12,175 nt of DNA from Hamiltosporidium magnivora (GCA_004325065.1 PITI01000453.1:1-12175); one strand, 5' to 3'; numbered from the stretch's first letter, positions 1 to 8,220 are shown. Translations and numbers: made by a program. Notes: generated from the sequence alone by a model not told the origin.

Positions 1-790
1 AAAATTTATAACTAAAGTTCTATGGTTCCCACCGATCAAAACTAATCCTTTTGAATGATACGGACTTCATTGAAGGAAATAAAATTTTTTATGGATATAT
101 CTATGAATCAATTTTACATAATGATTCCTGATTAGTTTTGAAGTCGTCAGCTTTATTTATAAAATTAAAATTAGATCCAAATTTATTTAATATTACTTCT
201 AAATATTCATGCTTAAGCCTTTTTTTAGATATATTTGCCAAATTACACTATTTTTTAAAGCTTTTACAATTTTTACAGTATATCTTTCTGCTTTATTTGT
301 ATTAGTATCTTTATTATAACAAAAAATCTTCAATCAATGTGGCTTGATTCATTTTTTTTAAGCCGCTATGGAGAATCATGAAACCGCATACCTTAAATTT
401 CTTGAATTTGATCACCGTAATCCAATGCTCTCTTTTATTTTTTTTTATCCATTTGCTAATTAATTTTGAATTTTATCTGGTAATTTCTTCTTTACTTTCA
501 TTTTTTTGACCAAAGTTATAATTTACAAAACATGTGTAATATAATGTTTAACTCCAATAGTCAACTCTACTCTAGCAAATAATTCAAGTTCTTCTTTTAG
601 ACGGTCTATTTCTCACAAAAAAATATGGTAAATCCCAAACCGACACATCCGATTACTCCTATGTTGCAATCCAAGATATAACAAACGATGCTATGTTAAT
701 TGTCTAAACTTTACATTATTATCAACATTCTTTATCCAAACCACTTCATTTAACCTAAAGCTATCGGCTTTTTACTCTAATATGGCTACA
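1..790 (-). pseudogene. decayed coding sequence, unidentified, continues beyond the window edge
   Basis: No intact frame exists, but the minus strand reads as protein-like sequence in linked pieces. Positions 790-541 contain the run RLNEVVWIKNVDNN and, further on, EELELFARVELTIG, with stops between them. Positions 538-314 form a second frame with one internal TAA, including KLISKWIKKNKREHW. From about 280 to 1 a third frame begins with a CxxC pair (YCKNCKSFKK) and ends near FKRISFDRWEP, with four stops. The pieces follow one another on the same strand, as expected for one gene broken by frameshifts. The CxxC pair could belong to a zinc ribbon and the WIKN run recalls an integrase C-terminus, but neither fixes a family. 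A transposon-derived gene is the likeliest source. Chance open runs in AT-rich DNA remain an alternative. Confidence 0.3.
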
Positions 791-1288
791 TATGATATTT
801 ATTGAGCTCTATTTTCATTGCTTAATGGCATGAAAAAATTACAGGTTATTCAATCATGTAAGTCAATGCTTTTAATGCTCTGTATAATCTTTTATTTAGC
901 TTAAATAGCGAATCCGATCTCAGGCCTGCTTTGCGATAGTGAACTAATTTAAATATTTAGCAATCCCAGTTCTTTCTAGAAAACCAATAGAGATATCAGA
1001 ATACGAATAATTTTGATTATTTTTTTCAATCTTTGGTGCTATTTTTGACTGAAAGGATGTAGTTTATATATCTTTAAGGCGAGAAAGACTCTAAAGACTC
1101 CAAGAAGCTTACATCATCAATAGGAAAGGTTTTTTTGTGTAGGAAATATATTTTCAGTTATTCTCTATTGCATATTTCTAATTGTGATTTTATCTTCATA
1201 TATTTATAAACCAGGTAGTATAATATAATATTTAAAGAGACATCATTTCAAGTATTATGTTCGCTATATTTTAAGCGCTATTTAATTC
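791..1288. other. no supported gene
   Basis: No open frame of note was found on either strand. Minus-strand runs around 870-1000 look weakly protein-like (for example SDISIGFLERTGIAKYLN) and may continue the decayed sequence to the left, but the frame is lost and no domain can be named. Confidence 0.4.
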
Positions 1289-1648
1289 ATGAAAAAAGAT
1301 CCAGATTTTTTTCATGCATATTATCTTTTAGGTCAATTGAGAAAATTAATTTGTGTATTTTTTGATGAGAAAAAGTTATTTAGGAAAAATCGAAGCCACG
1401 AAGAACTATAGAACAAGTATGAAGGATAACGAGCTACGAATAAAACAGTGTTGTTTAATTTCATATATTTTAAAGACTCGCTTGAATACTTTCGTAATTT
1501 CATTTTCCCAATAGTTATACTTTAACCTACTATTATTATGCAAAATATCTTTAAGAACATATGTATCACATTCGAAGAAAGAATGAACAAAACTCGCTTC
1601 CTATGTGGAACTCCTGCCATATCCCATATTCTCAATCACTTTATTTAG
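1289..1648 (+). pseudogene. possible decayed gene, unidentified
   Basis: An ATG at 1289 opens 40 codons (MKKDPDFFHAYYLLGQ at the N-terminus) before a TAG at 1409-1411. The same frame then continues to the TAG at 1646-1648, about 119 codons in all, with only three internal stops. About ten to twelve would be expected at this base composition. Codons after the stops still give mixed, protein-like residues, including NKTRFLCGTPAISHIL near the end. No family is recognised. Either a degraded gene or a chance run is possible, because a few runs of this quality are expected among six frames over 12 kb. Confidence 0.25.
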
Positions 1649-2250
1649 TATTTAAAAACAAGATTTATATGATTTTAATTGGCGTTTTAATTTTTTTTCT
1701 TTGAAATTTAGAAAAGGTTCTGGTTTCTTCAGTATAAATATTATTATCAGGTAGAATCTCTTCTTAATGTATTGTTGAATTAGATACCTGCCTGTTAAAT
1801 TGTTCCAAAATCTCGCTTTTATTGCTTAAATTCAAAATCCCATTTTTTTATCGAAATCTATTATATTTGCTTACAAATTAAGCTTTTGATATTCTAAATC
1901 AATATTCATTTATTTGAGATTTATGCCGATGCAAATAGATCAAGGTCGTTGACTAAAAAATCGAAAATCTGATTACTTTGGTAGTTCTATGTTTTTGTAT
2001 TATAAAAACAAATACTATCTTCTGAATACGCCTGATTTATTTTTTAATTAAATTAATAAATAAGAACTTTTAGAACAGAGGTTTATAATTTTACCAAATT
2101 TTCTAATTGTAATCTTCGTTTTTTATTTTTTGGATCTAATTTTAAATTGATTATTTTATTTTGAGATGATTATTTTGAAATTTATTCTGAATGCAGTTGC
2201 ATCGTTAGACTGAAATACTAACGAAACATCCCCGTAGATAAAAAAATAAA
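1649..2250. other. no supported gene; weak retroelement-like trace
   Basis: No open frame of note. In the plus-strand frame that continues from the previous entry, positions about 1915-2040 read YADANRSRSLTKKSKI, a stop, then further fragments ending KQILSSEYA. The order DA(N/D), S/T-K-S, KQ, SS, EY recalls the RNase H domain of Ty1/copia polyproteins. The spacing is too short for an intact domain and several stops intervene, so this is only a lead. Confidence 0.2.
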
Positions 2251-2700
2251 TTAATTTTGCAGAATTTTTGTCTTTTTTTTCATCTTATAACTCCATAAGT
2301 ATTTTAAATATATAAATTGCACTACAAATTTAAGAATGTTTATCATGGTTATCATATGTCTTCTTAACTCGATTTATTCGATAAAATATCGACACTTTTT
2401 GTAATGTACATTATATAATCGCTTTTATTTGATAAAATTCCTATACTCAATACAAGAATGTAGATAATCATTACAGCAGCTGATAGGATTCAAGAATATA
2501 TTTTTTTTAGATCTATTCTAATTATAATATAATGCGAATATGTAAATCGTCAGCTACCCTGCTTTTTGTGCTAAGTATTTTTCGAAACCATTAACTATTC
2601 TTAACATTGCTTCATATGATATTTTATAACAAATTTGATCATTGATTGGATATTACCCATTAAATTTTTTCTTTGAAAGTACCTTTATGTTTTTTAATCT
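2251..2700 (-). pseudogene. possible decayed gene, unidentified
   Basis: One minus-strand frame runs for about 150 codons with six stops including its last, nearly all TAA, where about fifteen would be expected. The best part reads YPINDQICYKISYEAML and continues about 15 residues to a TAA. Further down are LNPISCCNDYLHSCIEY and a lysine-rich end. The composition is protein-like, but no domain is recognised. It lies downstream of, and on the same strand as, the integrase-like fragment at 2935-3238, so both might derive from one element. No shared frame or motif proves it. Confidence 0.25.
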
Positions 2701-2934
2701 TCATCTGGATATCTATAATTAATCAAACAAAGTGTATTATTCGGTTTTCTTTATCGGTTTTAATAGACAATACTTTTGGCAAATGAGATTTAATATATAT
2801 ATTTAAAGAAGCAAGAAAATAAATTGTTAATTCTTATACTATTGTTCCATATATTATTCTATTAAGTGTTTTAACAAAACATAATATCTTATAATATAAA
2901 TGTATAGCTTATTGCTATTATTTTTATAGTTTCT

Positions 2935-3238
2935 ATAGAATTAAACAGTTTCCGAAGAAGAATTCTTAAAATCTTAAAGTAGCTCAATTTGTAATATATG
3001 TTGAAACATAAGTATTGGGCTTTATGTTCTGTGCGTCTGGAAATCTAAAAAACTCTAGATTTACTTGATTTTTATTCTATAAATGTTTATAATCTTTATC
3101 AAGAAGTCCAGAGCATTCTTTTACGTATTTTTCTGTTTTACTATCAATCTACATTCTCAGGCCAACATAAAATGAGATAAGAATGTTTTAGATTTAACAA
3201 TAAATGGGAAATATTTTCAAATAAATTTTCTGACTAAA
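2935..3238 (-). pseudogene. decayed coding sequence with integrase zinc-finger-like segment
   Basis: A single minus-strand frame stays protein-like for about 100 codons with six stops. Its middle reads FYVGLRM, a stop, then IDSKTEKYVKECSGLLDKD. This resembles the end of the HHCC zinc finger of Ty3/gypsy integrases, where a YYW-GM block is followed by an acidic stretch and a YV-x-EC-x-x-C pair. The second cysteine of the expected pair is not visible here. The following run NLEFFRFPDAQNIKPN is open but unassigned. The histidine pair of the finger was not found upstream. The call is an inference from a short motif. Confidence 0.3.
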
Positions 3239-3274
3239 AGTCAACGAAACATCATTGAAGGTCTTTCGTTGACT
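3239..3274. repeat. perfect 11-bp inverted repeat (hairpin)
   Basis: AGTCAACGAAA at 3239-3249 is exactly complementary to TTTCGTTGACT at 3264-3274, with a 14-nt loop. The arms are richer in GC than their surroundings. It lies at the upstream edge of the decayed frame at 2935-3238. A structured RNA element, a protein-binding palindrome or a transposon end are all possible. Confidence 0.7.
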
Positions 3275-3514
3275 GCTAATCTGTGAATAATATAGTTTTT
3301 TTTAATCACAGTACACAGCCTTCTTCTATTATAAGGGTTTTAATAAAGTTAAAAATATCATTTATTTAAACAAAATCCTTTGAAGAATCAAATTTTAATT
3401 AGTAAATATATTTGTAGATATACTTTAGAAATTCTATAACAAAAATTTTCTTCTTTCATTTTAATTACACATATTTCCTAGTAAGTAATTTTTAAACTGT
3501 GATTTATATCAGAA

Positions 3515-3680
3515 ATGTATATATCTAACAAAGGTACTGTTGAGCATTTAAAATCTTATATGAATATTAAATATAATTCAGAGAGCTTTTTAGAAGAATG
3601 TTTTTATATTTCAGACAAAATATAAAAAATCTATATATTCTACTTAATTAACAAAATAAAAGATGAAAAATGAAAATATT
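3515..3680 (+). pseudogene. short open frame, possibly a decayed gene fragment
   Basis: The ATG at 3515 opens 36 codons (MYISNKGTVEHLKSYMNIKY, then a serine/glutamate-rich stretch) ending at TAA 3623-3625. The same frame then continues about 17 lysine-rich codons to a TGA. Residue composition is mixed and protein-like. No family is recognised. It is too short to be convincing as a functional gene and could be a remnant or chance. Confidence 0.2.
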
Positions 3681-3978
3681 TTTAAATCCTAAAACTTCCA
3701 TATAAGTTCTAATTCTGAAAATTAGGTTTCGTTTCAATGTATACAAATAACTTTAACTTTTTGCAATAAATTAAAACAAAAAAATCACTGGAATAGATTT
3801 TAAACTTATAACTGAACAAAAATATATGAAAATAAAACTAAAAAATAATCAGACATCTATATTCACTTTTACAATGAATATTCTGAATGATCTTAACGGA
3901 TTAATTATCTTAAGATATTTTTATCTATTTTTTTAATTTTAAATTTTCTTTCGCAAAAATTATTCCGCTCTTTTTAAG

Positions 3979-4506
3979 ATGACCGCTACACAAATTTTAA
4001 AAACTCAAAATCTTAAAGATATTGTAGTCTACAATCTATTAACTAACGGTATTTACAATACCAATGAAATAGTAAATATAATAGAAATAAATGAATATTT
4101 ACGTGATATTGGCTATGAAGCAATATATTGGTATGACAAATCATGTATTATCCTTAAAAATACATTATTTAATTCAGAACACACACATGAATATTTAAAA
4201 TCAAATCAAATAGAAGAAATAAAAGATATTTTTAAAAATATTTTAATTTCAGACCTTTCAGAAACAAATTATAAGAAATACAGTATGGCTAAATTCTTAA
4301 TACAAAAACGTTGGATACAAATAATTAATGGAAAAGCTAAAATGACGAAAATGTGTTTAATACAAAATACAGAATATCTTATTTCTATTACAGATAAATG
4401 TACTAAATGCTCACTTTGTGATATTATTGTCTTGAATAGAAATACCCATGAATATTGTGAAAGAATATATAAGGAACGAATTTGTGATAATATACAGCGT
4501 GTTTAA
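3979..4506 (+). CDS. Nse1-like protein (candidate SMC5/6 complex subunit, RING-like C-terminus)
   Basis: This is the only long intact gene here, 175 residues. The ATG at 3979 is the first after an in-frame TAA twelve codons upstream. The layout fits Nse1, the winged-helix/RING-like subunit of the SMC5/6 complex, which acts in the nucleus in DNA repair and chromosome maintenance. The N-terminal part (about 10-60) has the pattern I-x-x-IN-x-x-L-x-x-(I/L)G-x-E. Residues 60-95 resemble the Nse1 block containing LxN followed by EI-x-x-(I/F)-K. Residues 103-135 contain K-F-L-I-x-x-R-W. The C-terminus has Cys141, Cys144, Cys147, His157, Cys160 and Cys169, a shortened and rearranged version of the Nse1 zinc-binding end. 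The gene is shorter than fungal and animal Nse1, as is usual in microsporidia. It converges on the broken Bdp1 gene with about 130 bp between them. Nse1 is inferred from motif order only; another winged-helix plus zinc protein is possible. Confidence 0.45.
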   Translation: MTATQILKTQNLKDIVVYNLLTNGIYNTNEIVNIIEINEYLRDIGYEAIYWYDKSCIILKNTLFNSEHTHEYLKSNQIEEIKDIFKNILISDLSETNYKKYSMAKFLIQKRWIQIINGKAKMTKMCLIQNTEYLISITDKCTKCSLCDIIVLNRNTHEYCERIYKERICDNIQRV

Positions 4507-4510
4507 TAAA
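4505..4510 (+). promoter_or_regulatory. polyadenylation signal overlapping the stop codon
   Basis: AATAAA shares its first two bases with the TAA stop of the Nse1-like gene. Polyadenylation signals that close to or overlap the stop are common in microsporidia. Because the region is so AT-rich, a chance match is possible. Confidence 0.4.
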
Positions 4511-4638
4511 ATATTTTATAATTATGTAATATTTCTATATAAAGAAATTTAATTTAATTAATTAACATTTTAACAAAGCATCACAATAAATCAAAAATTA
4601 AAAATTTGTGGTCTTTCTTAAATACAAGAAAAATATTT

Positions 4639-5166
4639 TTATGAATTTTCTTTATCTTCGATATTGAATTTAGAAAGTCTTTTAAAATCGTTTGGATTTA
4701 AAGTAGAATGTTTATTGAGAGCAGCAGCTATTTAATGTGGATTTTTCTTTTCTTCATTTAAAAATTTATTTTTAATTTGTTTACGAGTTTTTGATGGTAA
4801 AAATCGGTTAATCATAGTAAAATCTGTACCACAAATACTCAAAGCATCAAAAAACGTATCACTTTCATTTTTAGGCCAACGACCAGCAGGAACACGTTTA
4901 GAATATGTAAGTGATGTTATTATTTTATCTGTGTCATTGGTAACTTGAAAATTTTCAGTATTTTCTTTTACCGTAAATGTAGCACTATGATCTATCACTA
5001 TCTTATTTTCTCGTATCGTTAATATATCCGGTTACTCTTGTTCTTTATCTGGCAATGAAACACTCATTTCTTTTATTTCTACTTTTACTTCTTCTTTTTT
5101 AATTTTTCTTTTTCGTTCTTCTTTAAAATTATCGTTGTTTAAAAAATGTGAAAGTTTTGGATCCAT
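4639..5166 (-). pseudogene. BDP1: TFIIIB subunit Bdp1 (B'') homologue interrupted by two in-frame TAA codons
   Basis: One continuous 176-codon frame runs from ATG 5166 to TAA 4641-4639, with TAA also at codon 45 (5034-5032) and codon 145 (4734-4732). Codons 95-142 are a SANT/Myb domain with the Bdp1 signature: GRWPKNESDTFFDALSICG, then GTDF, then RKQIKNKF and an acidic/basic NEEKKNP end. Bdp1 joins TBP and Brf1 in TFIIIB, which places RNA polymerase III on tRNA and 5S genes. Upstream is a charged lysine/glutamate-rich segment (codons 15-35). After the second stop the frame still reads family-like sequence (IAAALNKH, as in the helix after SANT). Bdp1 is essential, so this is either a decayed duplicate, a sequencing or assembly error, or a gene needing readthrough. 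No frameshift is seen. The family assignment is secure; the status of the gene is not. Confidence 0.8.
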
Positions 5167-5182
5167 TTAGGGTGAAAAAAAA
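5167..5182 (-). promoter_or_regulatory. CCC-type start motif before the Bdp1 ATG
   Basis: Reading the minus strand, a poly-T run is followed by CACCCTAA and then directly by the ATG at 5166. Microsporidian genes often carry a CCC motif within a few bases of the start codon, marking transcription initiation and giving almost no 5' untranslated region. It supports 5166 as the true start and suggests the promoter was intact when the gene began to decay, or still is. Confidence 0.5.
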
Positions 5183-5641
5183 ACATTTTAAAGATTTTAT
5201 ATAATGTTTTAAATTTAAATTAAGTTTTGAATTTTGGCTTTTTATAGTTTTTAATAATAGTGAATTTCTGTTAAATATTTTACATTTTATTTCTTTTTAT
5301 ACCTTTAGCTATGTTTTATTGATATTTTGACCTTTTTTTGTTCAAAATTGAAAATTAAATCATTTTTATGTTTTTTTTCCTCAAAAATTATTGCTTCATA
5401 TTGTGTATATATAATATAATATGTGTTTCCTTTCTGGACTACACTTTTCCAAGAAATTTATTATTTGGACATCCTTTTCCCTGTTTTGTAGAATAAATCA
5501 TGTCTTCTATAAAAAAGCTTAATATTTGTGTAATCTGTATTCTCTGAATAAATATGTCTAGTGAAGAATATGATCTTATAGTACATATATTTTGATGCAT
5601 AGTATCTAATTATCTCAGATTTAAGTATTTTTAATGATTTC
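5183..5641. other. no supported gene
   Basis: Very T-rich on the plus strand up to about 5400, as expected upstream of the minus-strand Bdp1 gene. A 60-codon minus-strand frame at 5461-5643 would need a TTG start, matches nothing recognised, and is of a length expected by chance here. Weak similarity to the upstream flank of the second repeat copy may begin near 5560. Confidence 0.4.
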
Positions 5642-6440
5642 AATAGTAGATTTGCTTGTGAGCGATATATATCGAATTTTTTTTATATTTTTGTTTCTGT
5701 AATAAAAATCTTAGAACTAATTATAAATTTAAAATTGTTAATGAGAGAGGGAGAACAACCACATAAAAAACTTTCTGCTTGGCAATGAGTCTGTGAAAAT
5801 GGGGTGAGAATCATTTTTTGAGTTTTTCATTAGAATAAAACAACACTAAATCTTTGGTTGTTCTATTGGGGTTTGTTTGAGGAGGAGAAGGTCTATGAAA
5901 TGGCAACACTTTTTTTACAAATTTATTTTTAGTTTTTCATGTTACAAGATTGCAGATCACGGCTGAACATGAAGGTAATTGCCATGTAAAAGGATGGAAA
6001 CCCAGCCTTGCTCACTCCGGTTAGAAGACTTATCGCCTGGGTGATATGAAAAATAAATCCATTTGAAGCTGGGAGACCAAGTAGCAGATTATACCTGTTG
6101 GTATGCCATTTCCCTGTCTAGATGGAATCCATGTAAGCCTCTGGTATATATTTTAGCTAGAAGTTTTTGGGTTTAAAAAATGTAGAGTAAGTGGGAATGA
6201 TGGGTAGTCTTGGGGGCGGCTTCGATAACACTCCATGTAACGTAGATTACCGAACTCTGGGCAACTGACTTACTATTAATTAGGTTCTACATACCCATAG
6301 ATGAAGGGCTTTGAGAAGTAGGTATCGCAGGGGTACCGAAGAGTGTTGGGTAGCAGTTATTTATGTTGAACCTAAAACTGCGTTAATGTCATGGAAACAA
6401 ATATAAAACTTGCATCTGTTTTAAAAAGCGTGATATTTTT
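5642..6440 (+). repeat. copy 1 of a diverged ~0.8-kb noncoding repeat
   Basis: This segment matches the reverse complement of 9578-10405 in order along its length. Matching blocks include AATAGTAGAT at the left end, CTTGGCAATGAG near 5780, GAGAAGGTCTA near 5887, GATTGCAGATCACGGCTGA near 5949, CCATGTAA near 5981, ATATATTTTAGC near 6146, GTAGGTATC near 6318, and AGCAGTTATTTATGTT near 6353. The last block forms a small stem (GCAGTT with AACTGC) kept in both copies. It is clearly richer in GC than the flanks and has no long open frame. Copies appear roughly two-thirds identical by eye, so they are old. An LTR of the nearby gypsy-type element, a SINE-like element or a structured RNA are the main options. 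Confidence 0.75.
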
Positions 6441-6684
6441 AAATAAAGCTTTTTGTGGTCTAAATAGCCGATTACAAATTTGATTAAAATATAAAATTCG
6501 AAGAAGTTAATAATTATCTTTTTTTTATTATTTGTGATATATTTATTGATATTTGTCAGGAAATAGCAGGAATTGTGTTTTTATATAAAAACTTTTTTTT
6601 TTGTATTTTTTTTCTCATAAAATATGAGTGAACTGGTATTTAGAAATAAAAAAATCGACTCATATTATATCAAAATATTTATAT
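6441..6684. other. no gene; AT-rich spacer
   Basis: Contains only an 8-bp inverted repeat, ATATGAGT near 6621 with ACTCATAT near 6658, about 30 bp apart. No coding signal was seen. Confidence 0.4.
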
Positions 6685-7040
6685 GATTACTAGCTTACCC
6701 GACGCGCGCTGCTGCGATTATAAAAGAAACTGGATTCCGGTATAATAGAAAAAAATACATTAGTTTATTGATTTAATTGGTATTTGTTTTTTTCGAGTCT
6801 TATAAACATTAATATCCTTTGTTTTTGTTCTGGTGTCTTTACGAAAAAATCAGAAGAGATTTTCACGAATGAAGTTGGTACATAGACTTTTCATATGAAA
6901 AGCATATTTTAACAAAATCTATTTGCACACTGCAGCGTTTACATTTGAGCGTTTTATTGTCTTTCCAAAGATAAGTCTCAAAGAAACTTTGTTAAACAGG
7001 TATTACGTTTGAACCCTTGGAATGTGTGGGAACAGTAAAT
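6685..7040 (+). repeat. candidate interspersed repeat resembling an invertebrate-genome repeat
   Basis: It begins with GATTACTAGCTTACCCGACG followed by a short GC-rich run (CGCGCTGCTGCG), standing out sharply from the AT-rich surroundings. ACTAGCTKACCCG followed by a GC-rich stretch is a recurring start or end of interspersed repeats in arthropod and other invertebrate genomes. The downstream text (near 6860-7040, including a 16-bp palindrome at 6887-6902) has the look of such a repeat but I recall it only loosely. No second copy is present in the window. If correct, it may be a transposon shared with, or acquired from, an arthropod host. Confidence 0.35.
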
Positions 7041-7067
7041 TCCTCATTAATAATACTCGTATATTAT

Positions 7068-7214
7068 TAACACAATTTAACATACAGCGATCTATGATAA
7101 CAACTTATTAGCTTAATATAGATTTACTAACACATTTAAAATACTAATTTATATATTAACACCATTTAAATTCAAACACTCTTATTATCACATTTTAATA
7201 CAAATCCGATAATA
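7068..7214 (+). repeat. degenerate 29-30 bp tandem periodicity
   Basis: The motif TAACACNATTTAA or a near relative starts at 7068, 7098, 7128, 7157 and 7186. The spacing is 30, 30, 29 and 29 bp. Units agree best in their first 13 bases and poorly after that. The wider strip 7040-7330 is strikingly poor in G on the plus strand. An old minisatellite is the simplest reading. Confidence 0.4.
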
Positions 7215-7507
7215 AACTCTTTAGTTAATCTACCTTCATGATGAAAACAATATCCCTTTATATAAATAAAAAACTACTTATTTACAGCCTTTAAACACAG
7301 ACACATACATTCATTTGTATATATATAGATTAAAACCTCTAAATTAGGTATCCTATTTGTTTAACCAAAAAAGGTATATTATATGATCAATTGGTTTCTT
7401 GATTTCGGTATTTTTTTGAAATTTTAAACAAAAATATAAAGTAAAAACAAAAAAATGATGCCAATATAAATTTAAATGGATTTTTGAAAGTGAATTAGAA
7501 ATTTTAA

Positions 7508-7799
7508 AATTTAATACAAATCTTTTTTATGTATGTGTAAATCGTTTATAGCAATATATTCGATTATTTCCTGACATTTTATAATTTTAGATAAAATTGC
7601 CCAACTAAATGATACTGCATCAACACTATTGCTTGATAATTCTTTGGTTAAATACAATGATAACTTCTCGTAAGACTCATATATATGATATTTTGAATTT
7701 CTATATTTTTTATTTCTTCATTGGAAAATAATTTGTGCTTAAGCTCAATTTCTCGAAGAAATCGAATTTGGTGTAATTCAATAAATTAAACGATTTTCA
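7508..7799 (-). pseudogene. frameshifted continuation of the 7797-8180 frame
   Basis: Directly after the TGA of the 127-codon frame, coding-like sequence continues on the minus strand in two other frames. One (7788-7680) reads EIELKHKLFSNEEIKNIEIQ. The other stays open for about 68 codons from 7715 to the TAA near 7508 and includes YESYEKLSLYLTKELS and FSWAILSKIIKCQE. It lacks an ATG, so it is not a gene by itself. Same strand, direct adjacency and similar residue use suggest one original protein of 220 or more residues, broken by at least two frameshifts. No family is recognised. Confidence 0.4.
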
Positions 7800-8180
7800 T
7801 TTCAGTCTATTATTTTCTTTTGATAATATTTTCGTGTTTTTAGATTTTAAAGTCTCGATCAAATGAAAAATATTTTTTTCGAATTTTTTATTCATTTCTA
7901 CTGATTTTCTATAGAATGAATTTATATTTTTTTCAATAAATAAGATTCTTTTTTTATTCGACTTAGAATCACGAATGTTATTATATTTCCTAAATTTATC
8001 AAATAACAATTTAAAATTCTCTAAAATATGAAATATTTGTTTCTCGAGTTTTATAAAACTGTGAATTTCTAAAAGTATATTAAAATTATGATTATCATGA
8101 TATTTTTCATTTTTATAAGGATTATAGATATTTTTTGACTTTATAAGTATAATGATTTGTACGATACAAACTGAATACAT
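7797..8180 (-). CDS. hypothetical protein, 127 residues, lysine/asparagine-rich; possibly truncated
   Basis: This is the second-longest intact frame in the window, and an open run of this length is unlikely by chance in DNA this AT-rich. The N-terminus (MYSVCIVQIIILIKSKN) has a short hydrophobic stretch that could be a weak signal or anchor sequence. The rest is hydrophilic and probably helical, with leucine, isoleucine and phenylalanine spaced among lysines (for example FIKLEKQIFHILENFKLLFD), hinting at coiled coil. No domain is recognised. The ATG is preceded by CCC at 8199-8197 and TATAAATA at 8207-8200 (minus strand), as for microsporidian genes. Similar sequence continues in other frames after the TGA (previous entry), so it may be the surviving 5' part of a longer broken gene. 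Confidence 0.45.
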   Translation of the reverse strand: MYSVCIVQIIILIKSKNIYNPYKNEKYHDNHNFNILLEIHSFIKLEKQIFHILENFKLLFDKFRKYNNIRDSKSNKKRILFIEKNINSFYRKSVEMNKKFEKNIFHLIETLKSKNTKILSKENNRLK

Positions 8181-8196
8181 ATTTGTGAATACATAT

Positions 8197-8207
8197 GGGT
8201 ATTTATA
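8197..8207 (-). promoter_or_regulatory. TATA-like and CCC motif upstream of the 127-codon frame
   Basis: On the minus strand TATAAATA (8207-8200) is followed directly by CCC (8199-8197), 16 bases before the ATG at 8180. The pair resembles microsporidian start regions. A second ATG in another frame lies in between, so the start remains somewhat uncertain. Confidence 0.35.
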
Positions 8208-8220
8208 GTTTTACAAGCTG

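Noticed and set aside
4998..5040. A short intron (GTAACC...ATTAAC...AG) removing the first TAA of the Bdp1 frame
   Set aside because: A GT-AAC start and a branch-like ATTAAC are present, but every nearby AG gives an excision length (26, 34 or 38) not divisible by three, so the downstream frame would be lost. Nothing similar explains the second TAA.
5461..5643. 60-codon minus-strand frame as a gene
   Set aside because: It needs a TTG start, has no recognised motif and touches the repeat edge; several frames of this length are expected by chance.
5942..6400. GC-richer segment as a ribosomal RNA gene
   Set aside because: None of the universal small- or large-subunit rRNA motifs were seen, and a diverged second copy with many indels is not expected of rRNA.
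7068..7214. Periodic motif as a CRISPR array
   Set aside because: The repeats are degenerate, there are no distinct spacers, and the sequence is eukaryotic.
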